Assembly: GCF_900302485.1 (NCBI RefSeq) | Contig: NZ_OMOI01000002.1 | Coordinates: forward strand, 124,001 to 188,000 | Direction: 5' to 3' | DNA from: Aliiroseovarius pelagivivens | GTDB taxonomy: Bacteria > Pseudomonadota > Alphaproteobacteria > Rhodobacterales > Rhodobacteraceae | DNA: 64,000 nt | Shown here: one piece after another, positions 9,219 through 16,594 of the stretch | How the letters are laid out: every line of letters begins with the position of its first letter | Numbering within the stretch: position 1 is the stretch's first letter | Made by a program: the position numbers and the translations under genes | The notes under the pieces: generated by a model | What the model saw: only the letters and a program-made list of their open reading frames with translations | Database searches by the model: none | What the model was told of the DNA's origin: nothing

Positions 9219-9375
9219 CGCGCGCTCCTTCTTTGTTGGAATTGGTTCAAACGGAAAACGCGGCGAAAGACAACGCAAATTGCGGCGAAGTGGCCGGGTT
9301 GGGCGACACGTATGCAGCAACGGCAAGATTGGCATGTGATGCGGAACGTGCCATACCGCAGCGGCGGAGATTATT

Positions 9376-9765
9376 ATGCAAATACTGATTGTCGAAGAAA
9401 ACCCCGATCTGGCCCGGATCTGGTCGGCGCACCTAACGCGTCAGGGGATGGATGTATCGCACGCCCAGTCGAAGTCCGAGGCACACGCGTTGGTGACCGA
9501 GCGCGCGTTCGACGTGGTTATTCTGGACGCCGACATTGATGGTGGACGGCCGATTGCGCTTGCGGATTATATTTCCTATCGCCTGCCTGCTGCGCGGATC
9601 ATCTTCGTGACCAGCACCAGCTTCTTTTCCGATGGCTCGATCTTTGCCTTGGCGTCAAATGCCCATGCGTGCGTGTCAGTGGACGCGGAACCCTCTGACA
9701 TCGTCAGTCTTGTCGACTACCACGCCCGTGCGGCGCAACAAGAGGCCGGCACACGCGACGGATGA
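9376..9765 (+). CDS. Stand-alone response-regulator receiver protein, atypical
   Basis: The 129-aa protein is a single receiver domain with no output domain. The first strand is ILIVEENPDL, so the acidic pair is Glu-Glu (7-8). The phospho-acceptor region is VVILDADIDGG, with D51 and D53 as candidates. The switch Thr is in FVTSTS. The usual Lys-Pro after beta-5 is replaced by VSVDAEP, so the conserved lysine appears to be missing. It may act as a phosphate sink or as a phosphorylation-independent receiver. No kinase is adjacent; the nearest is the hybrid kinase 7 kb away. Confidence 0.8.
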   Translation: MQILIVEENPDLARIWSAHLTRQGMDVSHAQSKSEAHALVTERAFDVVILDADIDGGRPIALADYISYRLPAARIIFVTSTSFFSDGSIFALASNAHACVSVDAEPSDIVSLVDYHARAAQQEAGTRDG

Positions 9766-9818
9766 TGCACGCCAAGGTTATGGCTTTCGTTTCCGGATAA
9801 ACGCACTAATGTCGCCGC

Positions 9819-10448
9819 ATGACACAGAATATCCCCGTCACCGCCGTGGTCTTTGACATCGGCAACGTCCTGATCCGCTGGCAGCCGGAAGAGCTGTATG
9901 ACCAGTGGGTTGGACAAGCCCGTCGGGAAGACATGTTCGCCGCCGTCGATCTGCATTTCATGAATGAACTGGTCGACCGAGGCGGGGATTTTCGGCAGGT
10001 AATCTATGACACCGCCGACAAACACCCCGCCTATCGGGACGAGATCCGCTGGTGGCATGATCGCTGGCTGGACTTGGCCGGCCCCGCGATTGACTTGTCC
10101 GTTGCCACTCTGCGTGCGTTAAAAACCCGGGGCGTGCCGGTCTTTGCCCTGTCGAACTTCGGCATCGGCACGTTCGAGGTCGGGGAAGCCGCCTATGACT
10201 TCCTGTCCGAGTTCGATCGCCGATATATCTCGGGCCATATGGGCGTAACCAAGCCCAGCGCGCGGATCTATCAGATGCTGGAAGACGACTGTGGCCACGC
10301 GCCCGGCGGTCTTCTATTCACCGACGACCGAACTGAGAACATTGACGCCGCCGTCCAGCGCGGTTGGCAGACCCACCACTTCACCTCGCCCCGTAGCTGG
10401 GCCGACACCCTTATCGCCCGCGACTTGATTAAGGAGAGCGACCTGTGA
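9819..10448 (+). CDS. HAD-superfamily hydrolase, YihX-like
   Basis: The 209-aa protein has HAD motif I as VFDIGNVLIRW, in which the second Asp is replaced by Gly, the FD(L/I)GNV variant typical of YihX-type sugar phosphatases. Motif II is in FALSNFG, and motif III/IV is in VTKPSARIY followed by FTDDRTENI. The cap is the small helical type of subfamily IA. The family dephosphorylates small phosphorylated metabolites; the substrate is unknown. Its stop codon overlaps the GTG start of the ornithine-cyclodeaminase-like gene, placing it at the head of a three-gene operon. Confidence 0.85.
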   Translation: MTQNIPVTAVVFDIGNVLIRWQPEELYDQWVGQARREDMFAAVDLHFMNELVDRGGDFRQVIYDTADKHPAYRDEIRWWHDRWLDLAGPAIDLSVATLRALKTRGVPVFALSNFGIGTFEVGEAAYDFLSEFDRRYISGHMGVTKPSARIYQMLEDDCGHAPGGLLFTDDRTENIDAAVQRGWQTHHFTSPRSWADTLIARDLIKESDL

Positions 10449-11359
10449 CCCCTGAACTGATCCCCTTTGACGCCGACAATCTTCTTAGCTGGCAAGGTCT
10501 GGCCAACGCATTCCTTGAGGACCACGCAAAACCAAAAGCCGAGATCGGGGATACCTTCCTGTATCGCGGCGAAGACACGATGCTGACGCGCTCGGCGTGG
10601 ATTGACGGGTTGGGGATCGCAGTGAAGACCGCCAACATCATGCCCGGCAATCCGGGACGGGGCGAGCCGATGATCCACGGCGCGGTGAACCTGTATGACG
10701 ACACCACCGGGCTGCTGGAAGCCATCGTGGATTTCCACCTTGTCACCAAGTGGAAAACTGCAGGCGACAGCGCCCTTGGCGCGCGGCTTCTGGCGCGGCC
10801 CGACAGCAAAGTCGTGCTGATCGTCGGCGCGGGCACGGTCGGGCGCAATCTGCGCATGGCCTTTGAGGCCATGTTCCCCAGTGCGCACTTCCTGATCTGG
10901 AACCGTAGCCCCGAGGGCGCTGCCAAATTCGCGGATGAGTTCGATAAGACCGACGCCGTGGCCTCGTTAGAAGAGGGTTTCGCGCAGGCGGACATCATCA
11001 CCTCGGCCACCATGACGACTGATCCCCTGATCAAAGGCGAGTGGCTGCGCCCCGGCCAGCATTTGGACCTGATCGGCGCCTATCGCCCCGACATGCGCGA
11101 GGCGGACGACACCGCCCTGACCCGCGCACGCCTGTTCATGGACAGCCGCGACACGGTGCTGGATCACATTGGCGAATTCAAAGACCCGCTGTCCCGTGGG
11201 GTGATCAGCCGCGACGATGTGGTGGGCGACCTTTACGACCACAAAGATGGCGTTTTTAAGCGCGCGCCCGAGGACATCACACTCTACAAAAACGGCGGCG
11301 GCGCGCATCTGGACCTGATGACCAGCCGCTACATCCTGAACGCTTGGAGGAACAGATGA
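10445..11359 (+). CDS. Ornithine cyclodeaminase / mu-crystallin family protein
   Basis: This 304-aa NAD(P)-dependent protein has the Rossmann motif LIVGAGTVGRN near residues 126-134, the substrate lysine in GIAVKTANIMPGN (K61) and the conserved D216 in GAYRPDMRE. The family includes ornithine cyclodeaminase, pyrroline-2-carboxylate and ketimine reductases, and sequence alone does not separate them. The start is GTG and overlaps the previous stop. Its own stop overlaps the ATG of the PhyH-family gene, so HAD, OCD and PhyH proteins are probably co-translated and may act on one small molecule. Confidence 0.88.
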   Translation: MTPELIPFDADNLLSWQGLANAFLEDHAKPKAEIGDTFLYRGEDTMLTRSAWIDGLGIAVKTANIMPGNPGRGEPMIHGAVNLYDDTTGLLEAIVDFHLVTKWKTAGDSALGARLLARPDSKVVLIVGAGTVGRNLRMAFEAMFPSAHFLIWNRSPEGAAKFADEFDKTDAVASLEEGFAQADIITSATMTTDPLIKGEWLRPGQHLDLIGAYRPDMREADDTALTRARLFMDSRDTVLDHIGEFKDPLSRGVISRDDVVGDLYDHKDGVFKRAPEDITLYKNGGGAHLDLMTSRYILNAWRNR

Positions 11360-12144
11360 TCACGAAGCAGCATATCGAAGATTTCCAGCGCGATGGTGTG
11401 GTCGTGATCCGTGGCGCTTTTACCGACTGGATCGACACGATGATCGCGGGTGTGGACCGCAACATGGCGGACCCCTCGCAGTACGCGTCCGAGAACGCCG
11501 TAACCGAAGGCCGATTCTTTGACGATTACGTCAACTGGACCCGCATCCCGGAATACGAGCGTATCGTGCGCGAAAGCCCTGCGGCGCAAATCGCTGCCGA
11601 GGTCATGCAAAGTGAAACCGCGCAGTTCTTCCATGACCACGTGCTGGTCAAGGAACCCGGTACGCCCAAGCCCACACCGTGGCATCAGGACGGCCCCTAT
11701 TACTTTGTCGAGGGCGAGCAAACCGCCAGCTTCTGGATCCCGCTTGATCCGGTCCGCGAGAACTCTCTGCGGTTCATCGCAGGCAGCCACAAATGGAAGC
11801 ACATGGTCCGTCCGGTCAGCTGGGCTGATGATAGCGACTTCTATGATGGTGATCAGGAATGGACCCCGGTGCCCGATCCGGATGCCAACCCCGACGACAT
11901 GAAAGTGCTGGAATGGGAGATGGTCCCCGGCGACGCCGTCATCTTTGACTTCCGCACCGCACATGGCGCCCGCGGCAACCAATCGCCCAACCGCCGCCGC
12001 GCGCTTAGCCTGCGCTGGATGGGGGACGACGCGCGCTATGTGGAACGCCCCGGCCGCACCTCGCCGCCCTTCCCGGGGCACGAGATGACCCAAGGCCAAA
12101 AGCTGCGCGAAGACTGGTTCCCGGTGATCTGGCCGAAAGCCTGA
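11356..12144 (+). CDS. Phytanoyl-CoA dioxygenase (PhyH) family oxygenase
   Basis: This 262-aa non-heme Fe(II)/2-oxoglutarate dioxygenase has the iron triad visible as H110-x-D112 in PWHQDGPYY and H203 in TAHGARGN, with downstream arginines in RRRALSLRW for 2-oxoglutarate. The ATG at 11356 is favoured over a TTG at 11344 because GGAGG sits 5 nt upstream. It is the last gene of the HAD-OCD-PhyH operon. PhyH proteins hydroxylate diverse substrates including ectoine and amino acids, so the actual substrate is open. Confidence 0.88.
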   Translation: MITKQHIEDFQRDGVVVIRGAFTDWIDTMIAGVDRNMADPSQYASENAVTEGRFFDDYVNWTRIPEYERIVRESPAAQIAAEVMQSETAQFFHDHVLVKEPGTPKPTPWHQDGPYYFVEGEQTASFWIPLDPVRENSLRFIAGSHKWKHMVRPVSWADDSDFYDGDQEWTPVPDPDANPDDMKVLEWEMVPGDAVIFDFRTAHGARGNQSPNRRRALSLRWMGDDARYVERPGRTSPPFPGHEMTQGQKLREDWFPVIWPKA

Positions 12145-12212
12145 TCTAGCTTGAATGTGGTCGCATGTCCGAACCGCGGAACCGATACTTGCTTCGGCGG
12201 GACATGTTCCTG

Positions 12213-12255
12213 AAAAAAACAAACCCCCGGAAGCGGCGCTTACGGGGGTCGTTTT
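12213..12255 (-). terminator. Terminator shared between rpsU and the PhyH operon
   Basis: ACCCCC (12223-12228) pairs with GGGGGT (12244-12249). On the minus strand the stem is followed by TTGTTTTTTT, a strong terminator for rpsU; on the plus strand it is followed by CGTTTT and may end the PhyH operon weakly. Confidence 0.7.
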
Positions 12256-12297
12256 GACGGACAGTTGACAACCTGCCCATCTAACACTGTTCAGGTC

Positions 12298-12504
12298 TTA
12301 GAGAAGACCTTCACGCTGTGCTTTCTTACGAGCCAGCTTACGCTGACGGCGAATCGCTTCCGCCTTCTCGCGCGCTTTTTTCTCGGAGGGCTTCTCGAAA
12401 TGTTGCTTAAGCTTCATCTCACGGAAGACACCTTCACGCTGAAGTTTTTTCTTCAGCGCACGAAGCGCTTGATCGACGTTGTTATCACGAACCGAAACCT
12501 GCAT
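12298..12504 (-). CDS. rpsU: 30S ribosomal protein bS21
   Basis: The 68-aa basic protein is a clear bS21: it starts [20 protein letters not shown], has a [13 protein letters not shown] middle and a Lys/Arg-rich C-terminus. bS21 binds the 30S platform and helps base pairing of mRNA with 16S rRNA. An AAAGGTGG ribosome-binding site precedes the ATG. It is transcribed divergently from the COQ9-family gene. Confidence 0.97.
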   Translation of the reverse strand: MQVSVRDNNVDQALRALKKKLQREGVFREMKLKQHFEKPSEKKAREKAEAIRRQRKLARKKAQREGLL

Positions 12505-12615
12505 GTGGTTGTCACCACCTTTCTAAGTTAGAGTTTGCAAAAAGTAGCAGGAAGCTGGCTTCTAGCAGCGACGAAGCCTCTTGTCCAGTTCGCCCTCAAA
12601 TGCGAGGAAATGACT

Positions 12616-13299
12616 ATGATTGAAAAAGATAAATTGCTCGAGGCCGCCCTGAACCACGTTCCGTTCGATGGGTGGTCGGATGCAACCCTTCTGGCCGCCG
12701 CCGAGGATTGCGACCTGTCTGAAACAGATGCACGCGCGATGTATCCGCGCGGGGCGGTGGATCTGGCGCTGGCCTATCACCGTGCAGGTGACGCCAAGAT
12801 GGTCGAACGCCTGAACTCTGAAGACCTGTCCGAGGTGCGCTTTCGCGATAAGATCGCGGCGGGTGTACGTTTCCGGCTTGAGGTCGCGGATAAGGAACTG
12901 GTGCGCAAGGGCATGGCGTTCTTCGCAATGCCGCAGAATGCCAGCGACGGCGCGGCAGCCCTTTGGGCCACTTGCGGACTGATCTGGGAGACGCTGGGCG
13001 ACAGCTCGACCGATCTGAACTGGTACACGAAACGCGCCACATTGTCGGCGGTCTATTCATCGGTCGTGCTGTTCTGGCTTGGCGATGAAAGCGACGGGGA
13101 CGAGGCCACTTGGGCCTTCCTTGACCGCCGCATCGACGATGTGATGCAGATCGAGAAGATCAAGGGGCAGGCGCGCGGATCGGCGCTCTATAAGGCGTTC
13201 ATGTCGGGACCGGGAAAAATCCTGGATACGATCAAAGCCCCCGGAACACCGAACCCAAACTACCCCGGCCGCTGGCACCCAGACGAGGACGAAAAATGA
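12616..13299 (+). CDS. COQ9-family protein
   Basis: The 227-aa protein matches the alphaproteobacterial COQ9 family: a TetR-like N-terminal helix-turn-helix shape (DGWSDATLLAAAEDCDLS), the central FRDKIAAGVRFRLE and the C-terminal WYTKRATLSAVYSSVVLFWL segment with FLDRRIDDVMQIEK. COQ9 binds lipid and supports ubiquinone biosynthesis (COQ7 hydroxylation). Start chosen at 12616 where GAGGA is 7 nt upstream; 12610 is an alternative. It overlaps the quinone-oxidoreductase-like gene by 4 nt, a fitting neighbour. Confidence 0.88.
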   Translation: MIEKDKLLEAALNHVPFDGWSDATLLAAAEDCDLSETDARAMYPRGAVDLALAYHRAGDAKMVERLNSEDLSEVRFRDKIAAGVRFRLEVADKELVRKGMAFFAMPQNASDGAAALWATCGLIWETLGDSSTDLNWYTKRATLSAVYSSVVLFWLGDESDGDEATWAFLDRRIDDVMQIEKIKGQARGSALYKAFMSGPGKILDTIKAPGTPNPNYPGRWHPDEDEK

Positions 13300-14279
13300 C
13301 CGACACTATGCGCGCAATCCAGATCACCGAACCCGGTGGTCCTGACGTTCTACAGCTTTGCGAGCAACCGATCCCGGCCCCGCGTCCGGGCGAGATCTTG
13401 ATCAAGGTGGCCTTTGCGGGCGTGAACCGTCCCGATGCGTTACAACGCGCTGGCAGCTATGCTCCGCCCCCGACCGCTAGCCCCCTGCCCGGCCTTGAGG
13501 CCTCGGGCGAGGTTGTGGCGCTGGGCGAAGGTGTCACGCAATGGGCCGTAGGCGATCAGGTCTGCGCGCTTCTGCCCGGCGGCGGATATGCGGAATACGT
13601 CACGACGCCAGCCGCCCACGCGCTGCGTGTGCCCGAAGGCATGGGCATGAAAGAGGCCGCCTGTCTGCCAGAAACCTTCTTCACCGTCTGGTCCAACGTC
13701 TTCATGCGTGGTGGCCTGCAAGCAGGCGAGCGATTCTTGGTCCACGGTGGCAGCTCGGGCATCGGGACTACGGCAATCCAGCTGGCCAACGCCTTTGGCG
13801 CGCGGGTGTTCACCACCGCAGGCTCGGACGGGAAATGCGCCGTCTGCACCGATCTGGGGGCCGAACGCGCGATCAACTACAAAGACGAAGATTTCGTCGA
13901 GGTCATGAAATCCGAGGGCGGCCCGAACCTGATCCTCGATATGGTGGGCGGCGATTACATTGCCCGCAACATCAAATGTCTGGCCGTCGAAGGCCGCATG
14001 GTCCACATCGCGTTCCTGTCCGGCCCCAAAGCCGAGATCAATTTCGCGATGATCATGGCCAAACGCCTGACCGTCACCGGATCAACCCTGCGCCCTCAGT
14101 CAGACTTGGCAAAAGCCCGCATTGCCGAGGAACTGGCCGAGAAGGTCTGGCCGCTTCTGGATGCAGGTCGCATCGCACCCGTCATGGATCAGACCTTTGC
14201 GCTTGAAGATGCTCACAAGGCCCATGCCCGCATGGAGACCAGCACGCATATTGGCAAAATTGTACTGGAGATCCGCTAG
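13296..14279 (+). CDS. NAD(P)H-quinone oxidoreductase, PIG3/zeta-crystallin family
   Basis: This 327-aa medium-chain dehydrogenase/reductase lacks the zinc-binding cysteines. It has a GroES-like N-terminus with VAFAGVNRPDALQRAG and a nucleotide-binding loop in VHGGSSGIGTTAIQLA. The sequence resembles TP53I3/PIG3-type quinone oxidoreductases, which reduce quinones with NADPH. It overlaps COQ9 by 4 nt, and its TAG is directly followed by the GTG of a sulfotransferase gene. The precise electron acceptor cannot be read from sequence. Confidence 0.88.
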   Translation: MTDTMRAIQITEPGGPDVLQLCEQPIPAPRPGEILIKVAFAGVNRPDALQRAGSYAPPPTASPLPGLEASGEVVALGEGVTQWAVGDQVCALLPGGGYAEYVTTPAAHALRVPEGMGMKEAACLPETFFTVWSNVFMRGGLQAGERFLVHGGSSGIGTTAIQLANAFGARVFTTAGSDGKCAVCTDLGAERAINYKDEDFVEVMKSEGGPNLILDMVGGDYIARNIKCLAVEGRMVHIAFLSGPKAEINFAMIMAKRLTVTGSTLRPQSDLAKARIAEELAEKVWPLLDAGRIAPVMDQTFALEDAHKAHARMETSTHIGKIVLEIR

Positions 14280-14926
14280 TGCCCTATATCGAACATGGCG
14301 GGAAGCGTATCCTGTTCGTCCATATTCCCAAGACGGGTGGGTCCTCGGTTGAAGATTGGCTCAGCTCCATTGCGCCGCTTCGGCTGCACAACCCGATCCC
14401 GACCCAAGGGCTGCGTCTGACTCCTCAGCACCTGCGGATGACGGATTTCGAAGCCATGTTCGGCGTGGACTATTTCGACTTTGTCTTCGCCATTGTCCGC
14501 GATCCCTACAAACGTCTCGAGTCCGAATTCAAAATGCGCACCAAACGCTCGGCCGACGTGATCGCGCAGAAGGGTCGTTTCCCATCTTGGGTGGATCGCG
14601 TGATGCATCGGGCCAAGTCAGACCCCTTTGTTCTGGACGGCCACCTGATCCCCCAATGGGAATTCCTGACCGAGAATTGCACGATTTATCGGTTCGAAGA
14701 TGGCATTGGTGAAATCATCAAGGACGTGTCCAAGAAAACCGGCCTGCCGATGCCAGATGAAATCCCGCATCACCGTGGATCAAATGACCATCCGGTTGAG
14801 ATCAACTGGACCGCGAACAGCACCATCGCGACCAACCAGAAGTACCGGGCGGATTTCGAAAACCTTGGCTACGACATGCGCAAAACCAGCTTCAAGTCCC
14901 GTGTGGTCCACCTGCTGAAGTCGTAA
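14279..14926 (+). CDS. Sulfotransferase family 2-type protein
   Basis: The 215-aa protein has a PAPS-dependent sulfotransferase signature: the 5'-phosphosulfate loop FVHIPKTGGSSVEDWL with K18-T-G-G-S-S and the 3'-phosphate motif FAIVRDPYKRLESEF with R74. It resembles the carbohydrate sulfotransferase group (Sulfotransfer_2). The GTG start shares one base with the stop of the quinone oxidoreductase gene. It is outside the main polysaccharide locus, 17 kb away, and no acceptor is suggested by its immediate neighbours. Confidence 0.82.
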   Translation: MPYIEHGGKRILFVHIPKTGGSSVEDWLSSIAPLRLHNPIPTQGLRLTPQHLRMTDFEAMFGVDYFDFVFAIVRDPYKRLESEFKMRTKRSADVIAQKGRFPSWVDRVMHRAKSDPFVLDGHLIPQWEFLTENCTIYRFEDGIGEIIKDVSKKTGLPMPDEIPHHRGSNDHPVEINWTANSTIATNQKYRADFENLGYDMRKTSFKSRVVHLLKS

Positions 14927-15568
14927 CTACTTGATCGGATCCAGCAATGCCCGCTGCGCCGTGCAATCGCGCACCACATCGCGGGCACATTTTCTAGGTT
15001 CCAAATCTTTGGTCAGACACAGGCGCGCCTCTTGGATGCGGTCAGCTTTGCAGGTGATCGTCAGCATGTCTGGGTGCCAGTCAGGATTGGCCTGAAGGAA
15101 TGCCTCTTCGACGACCGAGGCAGGAAGGCGCACAGGTTGCGTCAGTTTGCGCAGCACCTCGGGGCGTTTCACCATGCCGAATGCCTCGCGCACCAGGTCA
15201 TAGTACACCGCAGCTTCAAGCCCCGCGCAGGATCCGTGTTTCTTCCACTGGTACCACGCCGCCCCGCTGGTGCCGAACATATCCGCCTGCGCGGCCGTCA
15301 TCGACCGGGACGGAGGGCGAATGGCGGTTTTGCAAAAGCTGGGCCAGCCGCTTTCGTACTGAGGCCAAAGCCCATGCACGACCCACCCCAGATCACGCGA
15401 AGGGTCGCATTGCTCGGACCCACGATGATCGCCGGTTGTGGCACACCAATTTGGCGACCAGCTGAGTGACAGGACATAGTAATCGAAAAGACCAGCGCGC
15501 TCGTCCTCGGCCCAACCGGCCCATGCAGTGCTCAGCCAGATCAAGCCACCCAATAGCAGTTGACGCAT
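14927..15568 (-). CDS. Secreted ribonuclease T2
   Basis: The 213-aa product has a signal peptide (cleavage near residue 20, AWAGWAE) and both RNase T2 active-site segments: VVHGLWPQ with H65, and YQWKKHGSC with K110-H111. In most family members the second segment is HEWxKHG; here the glutamate position reads Q107, which may alter catalysis. RNase T2 enzymes degrade RNA with little base specificity in the periplasm or outside the cell. The ATG at 15568 has GGAAGGG just upstream; the reading frame continues further upstream but has no other plausible start. It converges on the sulfotransferase gene with no gap. Confidence 0.9.
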   Translation of the reverse strand: MRQLLLGGLIWLSTAWAGWAEDERAGLFDYYVLSLSWSPNWCATTGDHRGSEQCDPSRDLGWVVHGLWPQYESGWPSFCKTAIRPPSRSMTAAQADMFGTSGAAWYQWKKHGSCAGLEAAVYYDLVREAFGMVKRPEVLRKLTQPVRLPASVVEEAFLQANPDWHPDMLTITCKADRIQEARLCLTKDLEPRKCARDVVRDCTAQRALLDPIK

Positions 15569-15715
15569 TTGCCCTTCCCTCTTTCGCCTTCCCCCCTTAT
15601 ATAGGCCTGAAGTTCCCCGACAACGGAAACCCGTCTGGAAGGCCTCAAGGCACCAGACAGCCCAGCCAGGGCGCGGGAGAGTTGTATTCGGACCGATATT
15701 GTAAGGAGTGTTCAG

Positions 15716-16456
15716 ATGAGCAAACTGATCATGGCAAAAGCCACCGCCGTTTGGCTGGTGGACAACACGACGATGAGCTTCAAGCAGATCGCAGATTTTT
15801 GCGGCCTGCACGAGCTGGAAGTACAAGGCATTGCTGATGGCGACGTCGCCACCGGCGTAAAGGGCTTTGATCCCGTGGCCAACAACCAGTTGGACCAAGG
15901 CGAGATCGAGAAAGCCGAAGCGAACCCGCTGCACAAGCTGAAGCAGAAATTCTATGCCGCTGCCGCTGGCGAAGAAAAACGCCGTGGCCCGCGCTATACC
16001 CCGCTGTCCAAACGTCAGGACCGTCCGAACTCGATCCTGTGGCTGGTGAAGTTCCACCCGGAACTGGCCGACGCCCAGATTGCTAAGCTGGTGGGTACCA
16101 CCAAGCCGACCATCCAGTCGATCCGCGAACGCACCCACTGGAACATCCAGAACATGGAACCGATTGATCCGGTTGCTCTGGGTCTGTGTCGTCAAAGCGA
16201 GCTGGATCAGGCCGTTCAGAAAGCGGCCGCCAAGCAAGCCAAAGAAGGTGGCGTCATGTCCGATGACGAACGCCGCAAGCTGGTGTCGACCGAGCAAAGT
16301 CTGGCAATGGACACCGAGCCAAAGATCCCAAGCGCCATCGAAGGCCTCGAGACATTCTCGCTGTCTGATGCGCCGGTAGAGAAAGAAGAAGAGCTGCCCG
16401 ATGCAGACAGCTTCTTCAACCTGCCGGACTCGAAAGACGACGACGAGGACAAATAA
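15716..16456 (+). CDS. trcR: Cell-cycle transcriptional regulator TrcR (DUF1013)
   Basis: The 246-aa protein matches the DUF1013 family conserved in alphaproteobacteria: KATAVWLVDNTTMSFKQIAD, then FCGLHELEVQGIADG, RPNSILWLVKFHPEL and KLVGTTKPTIQSIRER, the last two forming helix-turn-helix-like elements. In Caulobacter-type bacteria TrcR is associated with RNA polymerase and cell-cycle gene expression. The C-terminal third is acidic and probably disordered. AAGGAG lies upstream of the ATG. A strong terminator follows, so it is monocistronic. Confidence 0.9.
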   Translation: MSKLIMAKATAVWLVDNTTMSFKQIADFCGLHELEVQGIADGDVATGVKGFDPVANNQLDQGEIEKAEANPLHKLKQKFYAAAAGEEKRRGPRYTPLSKRQDRPNSILWLVKFHPELADAQIAKLVGTTKPTIQSIRERTHWNIQNMEPIDPVALGLCRQSELDQAVQKAAAKQAKEGGVMSDDERRKLVSTEQSLAMDTEPKIPSAIEGLETFSLSDAPVEKEEELPDADSFFNLPDSKDDDEDK

Positions 16457-16460
16457 GATC

Positions 16461-16488
16461 AAAACCCCGGCCAAGCGCCGGGGTTTTT
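16461..16488 (+). terminator. Terminator after trcR
   Basis: AAAACCCCGGC (16461-16471) pairs perfectly with GCCGGGGTTTT (16477-16487) around a 5-nt loop and runs into a T-tract, a textbook intrinsic terminator. Confidence 0.93.
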
Positions 16489-16594
16489 CTTTGGGCAGGT
16501 ATACTGCCTCAAATTTTCCAGTTCCCGTTAAGTTCCTGTTCACCGTGATGGGCGATGTTGTTTCTGACAGTATCGGCCAACCGGAGAACCGGGG

